Made by a program: the position numbers and the translations under genes
Shown: positions 63,839-64,000 of the stretch, piece by piece
How the letters are laid out: the number at the start of each line of letters is the position of its first letter
How positions within the stretch are numbered: the stretch's first letter is position 1
From: Bugula neritina
Taxonomy: Eukaryota; Bryozoa; Gymnolaemata; Cheilostomatida; Bugulidae
NCBI GenBank assembly: GCA_964035545.1
Contig: OZ037765.1
Span: 4,895,698-4,959,697, forward strand
Direction: 5' to 3'
Length of the DNA: 64,000 nt
The notes under the pieces: generated by a model
Databases searched by the model: none
Told to the model about the DNA's origin: nothing
The model's input: only the letters and a program-made list of their open reading frames with translations

Positions 63839-63994
63839 ATGTCAGCACATAGTCAGCATTCCATTGGAAGTAAAGACGCAGACAGTTGTGTGTTTTGTCA
63901 TCAATTGATCTCTAAACTTGTTCTAGGAACTAAAATCAAGAAACAGTTGCTGGAGAGGTTAGAGAAGCATAAAAACAGGATGCTGGCGGCTTAA
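63839..63994 (+). CDS. Short ORF, 51 aa, unidentified; possible first exon of a divergent gene
   Basis: ATG to TAA, 51 codons, preceded by an in-frame TAA at 63824. It contains CVFC followed by HQLISK, and a basic helix-prone end (KIKKQLLERLEKHKNR). Oriented head to head with SLC26 and close to its probable upstream exons. A donor-like GAGAG|GTTAGAG inside it would let it splice onward beyond the window. I do not recognise it; it may be only a chance frame. Confidence 0.25.
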   Translation: MSAHSQHSIGSKDADSCVFCHQLISKLVLGTKIKKQLLERLEKHKNRMLAA

Positions 63995-64000
63995 GCTTGA

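Overview
This is animal nuclear DNA: AT-rich, intron-rich, with GT-AG introns of about 60 to 2,500 bp, many microsatellites and minisatellites, and tRNA-derived SINEs. Nothing prokaryotic is present. The gene set (TRAPPC9, WDR89, SCUBE, an ADGRA-type adhesion GPCR and an SLC26 anion transporter) indicates an invertebrate animal, most likely a bilaterian. I cannot name the phylum from the sequence.

Layout, left to right: (1) 1-4338, minus strand, the first four coding exons of TRAPPC9, with the rest of the gene beyond the left edge. (2) 5975-9961, plus strand, a complete 12-exon WDR89, head to head with TRAPPC9 across about 1.6 kb. (3) 10566-23381, minus strand, a complete 24-exon SCUBE-like secreted protein that converges on WDR89. 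(4) 24347-41918, minus strand, a complete 19-exon ADGRA-type (GPR123/124/125) receptor; its first coding intron carries a 2.1 kb foldback element. (5) 42-47.6 kb, no recognised gene, with long degenerate simple repeats. (6) 47617-60657, minus strand, a complete 18-coding-exon SLC26 transporter, plus probable non-coding 5' exons up to about 63.7 kb. (7) 63839 onward, a short plus-strand ORF of unknown status.

I joined every exon by hand from splice sites and phase. The four complete coding chains close in frame: WDR89 384 aa, SCUBE 1101 aa, ADGRA 1599 aa and SLC26 950 aa. The genes are unrelated in function: vesicle tethering, a WD-repeat scaffold, extracellular signalling, an adhesion receptor and anion transport. 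They look like ordinary neighbours and not one pathway.

The points most worth a second look are a roughly 200-residue N-terminal domain in front of the SCUBE EGF repeats that vertebrate SCUBE proteins lack, the nested foldback element, a SINE family with one copy flanked by a perfect 18-bp target duplication, a GC-AG intron forced by phase in SLC26, a 1.1 kb 20-bp minisatellite that runs into a 3' splice site, and non-canonical cleavage-site and tail motifs in the receptor.
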